From Holothuria scabra (Eukaryota; Echinodermata; Holothuroidea; Aspidochirotida; Holothuriidae), in NCBI GenBank assembly GCA_037179385.1, contig CM074193.1, positions 45,723,082 through 45,787,081 on the forward strand: 64,000 nucleotides of DNA, read 5' to 3'. The translations under genes were made by a program, and so were the position numbers. The first letter of the stretch is position 1. Each line of letters begins with the position of its first letter. Shown here piece by piece: positions 58,858 to 64,000 of the stretch. Under the pieces are notes generated by a model that saw only the letters and a program-made list of their open reading frames with translations, searched no databases and was not told the origin of the DNA.

Positions 58858-59151
58858 TTACAACCCCTTGGAAAACCAAGATACATCTAGATTTCCACAC
58901 AATAAATTTACAAATACAAACAACATGTGATATTTTCTTCCAGTGAAACCAAAGAGAAACAAATTTTGGTTTAAATTACCACTGTCATTGAATAACCTTT
59001 TGAAAATGTTCTTCACCCAAATGAGTACAAGACTAATGTGAGAACACTCCCAGAATAAATGATTGACAGTGTTCATAACATTGAAAAGAGAAATCACAAG
59101 CATTACTCCAAAAAATAAACTACTATTTGAAAACCGGCTGCTGGGGAACAA
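58858..59151 (-). pseudogene. Second L1/Tx1-like LINE ORF2 C-terminal remnant
   Basis: The minus frame contains VNHLFWECSHIS, matching IDHLFWSCPYTS in the copy at 44641-46192. The preceding SNSSLFFG matches TNKLLFAM, and the following FVNLLCGNL region matches its end. The first cysteines of the zf-RVT finger are lost. The left part of the gene is missing and the truncated 5' edge lies at the terminator of the tRNA-Pro gene (59161-59232). Confidence 0.65.
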
Positions 59152-59154
59152 AAA
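59150..59154 (-). terminator. RNA polymerase III terminator of tRNA-Pro
   Basis: Five Ts on the minus strand, six bases after the 3' end of the tRNA, the usual pol III stop signal. Confidence 0.85.
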
Positions 59155-59160
59155 GATAAG

Positions 59161-59232
59161 GGGCCTATCCGGGAATCGAACCCGGGACCTCTCGCACCCA
59201 AAGCGAGAATCATGCCTCTAGACCAACAGGCC
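59161..59232 (-). tRNA. tRNA-Pro (anticodon TGG)
   Basis: The 72-base minus-strand sequence folds as a full cloverleaf: acceptor stem GGCCTGT paired with ATAGGCC (one G-U), anticodon stem CTCGC/GCGAG with loop TTTGGGT, and T arm CCGGG-TTCGATT-CCCGG. The B box GGTTCGATTCC is perfect and the A box (TTGGTCTAGAGGC) is the form normal for tRNA-Pro. No intron is present and CCA is not encoded. It reads proline CCA codons and, by wobble, others of the CCN box. Confidence 0.95.
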
Positions 59233-60331
59233 TCTGCTTAATATGACATTCTTAATAATTTTAAAGCATGGATAAGTTGAGATCGCTGCAGTCTTGTTTC
59301 AACCTGTTAGCTGTGACAGGTGCAATGCGTGCCTGGATTTTTTTAATATCCCGAATCAACAAGATAGGGAGGTGTTCACCGATAAACCATTGTGACCTTC
59401 CCAGCTGTAAGGAAGTTGTTGACCCCGGGTTCAGCTCTGTTTATACCTACACGGCTAACGTTTTCTGCTGTCTGTCTAGGTTAGAACAGAAATATACGTA
59501 TAGGAATAGAATTACCTGTCCAAATTTCTCTCTGGCTCAACCGAAGTAGGCCCTTCTGCGTCATGATGAATGAAACAGTTGTGGTACCTGGTGGAAAGGG
59601 GAAAATGGCTCCATCGGGAAGGCTATTCCTCTCATGATCCGATTGGAAAATTTTCAATTGCAGAACCATAAAAGTAGGCTTTGCACCCAGCAACACCCAC
59701 TGGCCCCCGATTTACTGCAAATGATTACCTCAAAGTTAAAGGGTAACTGAAGATCAGTTGTCCCAAATTTATTTTGAATCAACAACTAATCTCACTATTA
59801 TCTTCCTACTGTCCTACTTCTCTATGAAGCAATCTTCATAATATTTTAACACTTCAATAGGCCTCTTGCATATGCATGGTAACCAAGGGGTTACTCTTAG
59901 TTAATTTTACTGAAGATAAAAATACAGTCAAATGATCCTCAACAGCCAATCATAAAACAGGGCATTCTAATAAACTTTTTTCTAAAAGTCCCCACGACTC
60001 TCTGGCGAAGAGCCAAGGGGCGAAAACCAAACGATTACTCCCGGAGGAGTTCTGCTCCCTTAAGGAGCTTAACGTTCTAATAAACTGGTCCAAGACTGTA
60101 TCCATTACTGTATTTCCCCCTTTAAGACAAATGCAACGATGAATTTCCACATTTTCTCCACCATTATCCCAAATTTATAAGAAATAGATGCTCCTCTTTC
60201 AAAATACTCGAATAATTGTTATTTTTATCTATCTTGTGGCAATCAGTTGCCCTTTTAGGCATTTCTGTTACGCCCCTCCTCCAGGTGGAGAGATTGGTCC
60301 TATGTCGTGAAATTCTGGCGGTATTTCTTAA
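59233..60331. other. No gene recognised
   Basis: The stretch upstream of the tRNA and up to the next MITE holds AT-rich DNA with no supported exon. Confidence 0.35.
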
Positions 60332-60604
60332 AGGGGCAATCAGAGTTTGTTTTTCAAAGTTTTTTATTACTTAACCAATGACTTATGCACCACAATCATA
60401 CATGTAGTTAAAGCAAATAAAAAATGATCTGTCGTCATGGTCTGATGTTGTGATTGGTTGGCCAAATGGTTAGAGCATCCGCCTCTCAACCAGGAGTCCG
60501 GGGTTCCTTGTCGAGTCATACCAAAGACTTTAAAAATTGGACCTGTTGCCTTCGAGGTGCTGGAACAGAAGGTAAAGATTCTTTGTGAAACTCTGATTGC
60601 CCCT
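60332..60604. mobile_element. TTAA-type MITE family D carrying a SINE head
   Basis: The termini AGGGGCAATCAGAGTTTG and, from the other strand, AGGGGCAATCAGAGTTTC are 17 of 18 identical. TTAA lies at 60328-60331 and 60605-60608. The inside includes a tRNA-like SINE segment (60447-60570). Confidence 0.85.
60447..60570 (+). mobile_element. SINE head and partial body inside MITE D
   Basis: TTGGCCAAATGGTTAGAGCA is a clear tRNA A-box region and GGGGTTCCTTGTCGAGTC a B-box region with a small insertion. CATACCAAAGACTTTAAAAA matches the body of the family. The 3' half is missing. Confidence 0.75.
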
Positions 60605-60608
60605 TTAA

Positions 60609-62298
60609 ATGGTAAAGGGGGTTTTCCAGTTTTAAACCTTCCAAAATATGTAGCGTAATTTTAGGGGGTTTGCTACCCAGGCTCGTAATTAAAGGGATGG
60701 GAACTTGAGGTCAGGCCTTTATGAGCTCCTTGAGTTGCACCTGCTTAGTCATTCTGTGGGCATAACCAGACCCCTGTGTAATATCATACTTTGCCAAAAC
60801 GTCGGTAGCTGTAAGCTTTTTTTACGTTACCTGCGTAGCATGCAGTACGGCATATTTTGAAGGCTGAGGAGCTGAGAAAACACAGTCTGCTCCGCGGGAT
60901 ATTTTTGACCAAACCCCGCTTTCAAAATTTGTCTGGCGGCCTAAAATGCCACCAGTTCAGGAAATTGTGTAAGTCTGTTGAGATGATAACCGTCTGTCTG
61001 GTTTGCTGTACGTCAAACTGTCAAAAAGAATTTATTTTGCATGTAATAAATATGACTTGAAACTGATCAACCGTGCAAAAGTAACAGCCTCTAAATGGGT
61101 TGTATCATGTTAAAAGAAGGATTTAAATTCACATCAAGTTCTTCAATATTAGAGGGGCACTTATAATTTCTAAGCATTTATGGTGAAATTTGCGTTGAAA
61201 TCCGACATGTGCTTCTCAAGATATAAGCAGGTCAAGTTGTCAGATTTTCAACTTTGAAGTGAACTCGAATGAAGCACATATTACATCACATCTTCGCATT
61301 ACTGGACAATCCTTTTTCCTTTGGACTTTTATACAGTCAATTTTCTCCTCAGCAATCCCATGTTACCAGAATGCAATTTCACAAGGGGCGTGAGAGGGAT
61401 GGGGGGGGGGGTATCCCTGTTGATTTCAAGGTCAATACAACCAGGCGCGGATCCAGACATTTCAAAAAGGGGGAGGGGGGAGGAGGGCTGAACTTAGAGA
61501 AAGCGGTTAATAGGGACGCACGGTGATTCTCTGTCTGAATACCTCATCTTTTTTAGACAAAATATTTAAAAATTAAAAGCCTTTATTTTGAAGACAATTT
61601 TAGGGAAACGGCACTTTGGCGGTTCGGAAAAGTTTACCACTAACTGCTTTATGAGCGAACACTTACTGCATAAGGGGTTACAGGTTAGGGCACGCGTAGC
61701 GCGCGCAAAAAATTGCCTTTTTAAAAATAATAGTTACAAATATAAAGGTGTTATTGTGAAGAATCCGGAATTTTATGAAAGAAAAGTTAGGAAAACCGCA
61801 CTGTATTTGAGTGGTGTCTCAAATGGCAAATTTCCGAATACTTCACTTATTTGAGTCAGGGGCAATCGCCCCTCCTTACTGTAGCTACGTCACTGCTCTG
61901 CAACATTGATCGTTGATAACATTTTGCCATATGACTTCAATAACTAAAGAATCGGTCTACACAGACTACTCAACTGACAGGCTGGAAAGGAATCTGATGA
62001 TAGGTGTGTGTATGAGAGCATTAATCGGGACCTCTCAAACAGCGGGTCTCGGGCTTGTAATTAAGTAGTTGCTAAGTTTTCCGAATTTTCTTTTGTGTGA
62101 ATAACACTGTATCAGGGATGCATATAGATAGACAGCTTTTACTGCAGAAAGCTTTGGATTCCGGGTTTCCTGTAACAAAATTTAAAGAGTTGGGGTATTA
62201 CTGAAGAATCTGCCCTTCCTTCATGCACTGGTGGCAAATCTGAGAATGTTTGCACGACGAATGAATTATTGTTGCTACATAATGTCTAACTAGGCCTA
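60609..62298. other. Degraded repeats, no gene recognised
   Basis: Pieces of hAT-like family E occur at about 61547-61900 (ending CTGTAGCTACGTCACTG, an inverted TIR) and 62110-62270. A G-run lies at 61401-61410. Confidence 0.4.
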
Positions 62299-63539
62299 CA
62301 CTGTTAGAAATTTCTCTGTAAAATTTACATAATTTTTATGGCAAATTTTTTTCCAACCAAATAATGTTTTTTTACAGCCAGACTGTAATCATGAAAAAAC
62401 ATTAAGTGTTTGTTTTTTCTTTACAGTTTTTGCATGTAAATTAGTTTACAAATGTCTACTGTAAAATCGAATTACAGAATTGTTCTGTTTTTTTTTACCT
62501 TAATTTTATGTGAATTTACAGCCTACAGTTTTCATTCTCGGCGTTTTAATATTTATTATAAAATCGCTTTTTTCCTTTCATATGTTATTACGTAACATAC
62601 ACTTCACCATTACGTAGATCAGGTATTTGCTTATCAACGTAATGTGTCGTTACGAAGTTATTTTCAATCAAAACACAATGAGGATACTTTGTTATCACAT
62701 TGTTGTCCAGTATACTGCTATCTCTAGGAACTTTGTAATTGGAAAGTCACATTTTTGGTACAATATAATAATTGTTTTTAAAATAAATATGACAAAGAAT
62801 GCAAATACATTGGTTGCAAACATTTCCAGACAAGGTAAACAATAAGTTTATCACTTCCTGATTAAAAAAAGCCAAAAAAGATATTATTCAAAGCAACAGC
62901 AATCCTTTTGTTAGGAAAATGCCTACAAAATAAGCTCCACCCATTTATGCAAAATGAGATTTACGTCATAAAGTGGTAAATTTACGGACTCTTTCAAGTA
63001 AATTTGTGAAACGTTTTTAATTCGATCAAGTGCATGAGCGCCTGTGGCGATGAGTTGACATCAGTATACCAATTGTCAGTATAATAAATGTAAGTTAATT
63101 TTCAAATAGGGCCATAAATTTGCCAAAAATGTTTTCTTTTTTAACTGAAACTTCGCAGAACGATGCATGTTATATATTGAAAATTTTCTGGCTATTTCTT
63201 ATTTGTTTGTTTGTTTGGGCTTATTTTTGTTTCTTTTTCAGCGTAAAAACAAAATGAATGTTTGTTAAATGACAGTATATTTATGTGAAATCAGAAAAAT
63301 ACAAAATACTGTTAAAATTCCTGTACATTTACAGAAAAAGTTTTACAAAGCAGTAAAATTTGGTTAAAAAAGCAGACAGAAATGGTTTTTCAAATAAACA
63401 GAAAATACATGTTAAACAACCTTTTTTTATTGTAGAAATACAAAGTGTCTGTAAAGATACAGAAAATCTCTATTAAAAGTAAAATACAAAAAGTTTAAGT
63501 TAAAAAAAGTCTGTAAATTTACAGAAATTTTTAACAGTG
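62299..63539. mobile_element. TA-flanked inverted-repeat element, 1.24 kb
   Basis: The left terminus is CACTGTTAGAAATTTCTCTG; the right from the other strand is CACTGTTAAAAATTTCTGTA. TA lies directly outside both ends, so a Tc1/mariner-like duplication is possible. The inside is very AT-rich with scattered TTTACAG/CTGTAAA words and no transposase frame. It is inserted in a family E fragment. Confidence 0.75.
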
Positions 63540-63589
63540 TACGAACTTACACTCTCCGATGACACTTCAAGTTTCCCAAACTTTGCTGT

Positions 63590-63890
63590 CCTTTTTAGAC
63601 CAAATTCAAAATCAAGAGCTTTTATTGAAGAAAATTTGGAATTCTATGAAAGACAGTTTACAAAAATAGCAAAATAGCTGCCGGTGTCTTTTGATGATGT
63701 GGTTTCAAATATGGTAATATCCGATTTTGTCATTTACAGAGCTAGGAAAAGTTTACCAAACTGAGTTATGAGCGAGGAATGGAGGAATGATGCATTCCGC
63801 ACTGCATTTTGCGAAAAAGGGGTTCCCAGACCCGGGAAGTGGGGGACGGAAGCATGTTTCTGCCCCCTCATCACTCTTCTTACGCCTATG
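63590..63890. repeat. Family E fragment
   Basis: It shares AATTTGGAATTCTATGAAAG, GGTTTCAAATATGG and GGAAAAGTTTACCAAACTGA segments with 22750-23060 and 61550-61850. Confidence 0.55.
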
Positions 63891-63914
63891 GAATATCTAA
63901 TTCTGTCCGACGAA

Positions 63915-64000
63915 AGACCAAGCGGAGAGCAACTATCTGTTGAAGCGGAGCGTACAGAAAAAATCGAAAAATCACGATCACTCAGACAGCCGCCGGAAAC
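63915..64000. repeat. GCGGAGCG-family repeat, copy 5, cut by the window end
   Basis: It has AAGCGGAGAGCAACTATCTG, then AAGCGGAGCGTACAGAAAAA and CAGACAGCCGCCGGAAAC. Confidence 0.65.

Overview
The window looks like non-coding-rich nuclear DNA from a marine invertebrate animal. It is AT-rich, genes show only as short exons with GT/AG borders, there is a canonical intronless tRNA-Pro gene, and there are many tRNA-derived SINEs, LINE remnants, hAT-like and TTAA-type non-autonomous DNA transposons, poly-G/C tracts and a long satellite array. An echinoderm-like or other deuterostome source is possible, but nothing here fixes the species. No bacterial operon, CRISPR array or phage feature was seen, and most long open frames are chance frames inside repeats.

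Layout. Positions 1-12 kb carry scattered minus-strand candidate exons with good splice sites, read as an unidentified multi-exon gene running right to left from a CpG-richer start near 11.8 kb. Introns hold SINEs and low-complexity DNA. Positions 12-18 kb hold a broken CR1-like LINE, hAT-type MITEs, two long hairpins and a TTAA-type MITE. From 18.4 to 31.5 kb a second set of candidate exons lies on the plus strand; four of them join in phase into a hypothetical 96-residue frame. They sit among nested transposons, the clearest being a 1.65 kb hAT-like element that carries a TTAA-type MITE. Positions 31.8-39.6 kb are repeats only, including a 492 bp element with an exact 8 bp target duplication.

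The dominant feature is a satellite array from about 39.69 to 53.93 kb. It has roughly 38 monomers of about 319 bp, homogeneous in the middle and diverged at both edges. Three insertions interrupt it, each with terminal evidence: a 251 bp GC-rich element flanked by TTAA (41948-42198), a 5'-truncated LINE reverse-transcriptase copy that begins at its YADD box and is flanked by a 12 bp duplication (44641-46192), and a 393 bp inverted-repeat element at the right edge (53503-53895).

Positions 54-64 kb contain another TTAA MITE, a full SINE, a 2.7 kb hAT-like element with a perfect 8 bp duplication, a second LINE remnant of the same type lying directly behind the tRNA-Pro gene, a MITE that carries a SINE head, and a 1.24 kb TA-flanked element. 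The window is best read as an archive of nested insertions whose order can often be worked out from empty sites inside older repeats. All product, clade and superfamily names come from motif recognition by eye; no database search was run.
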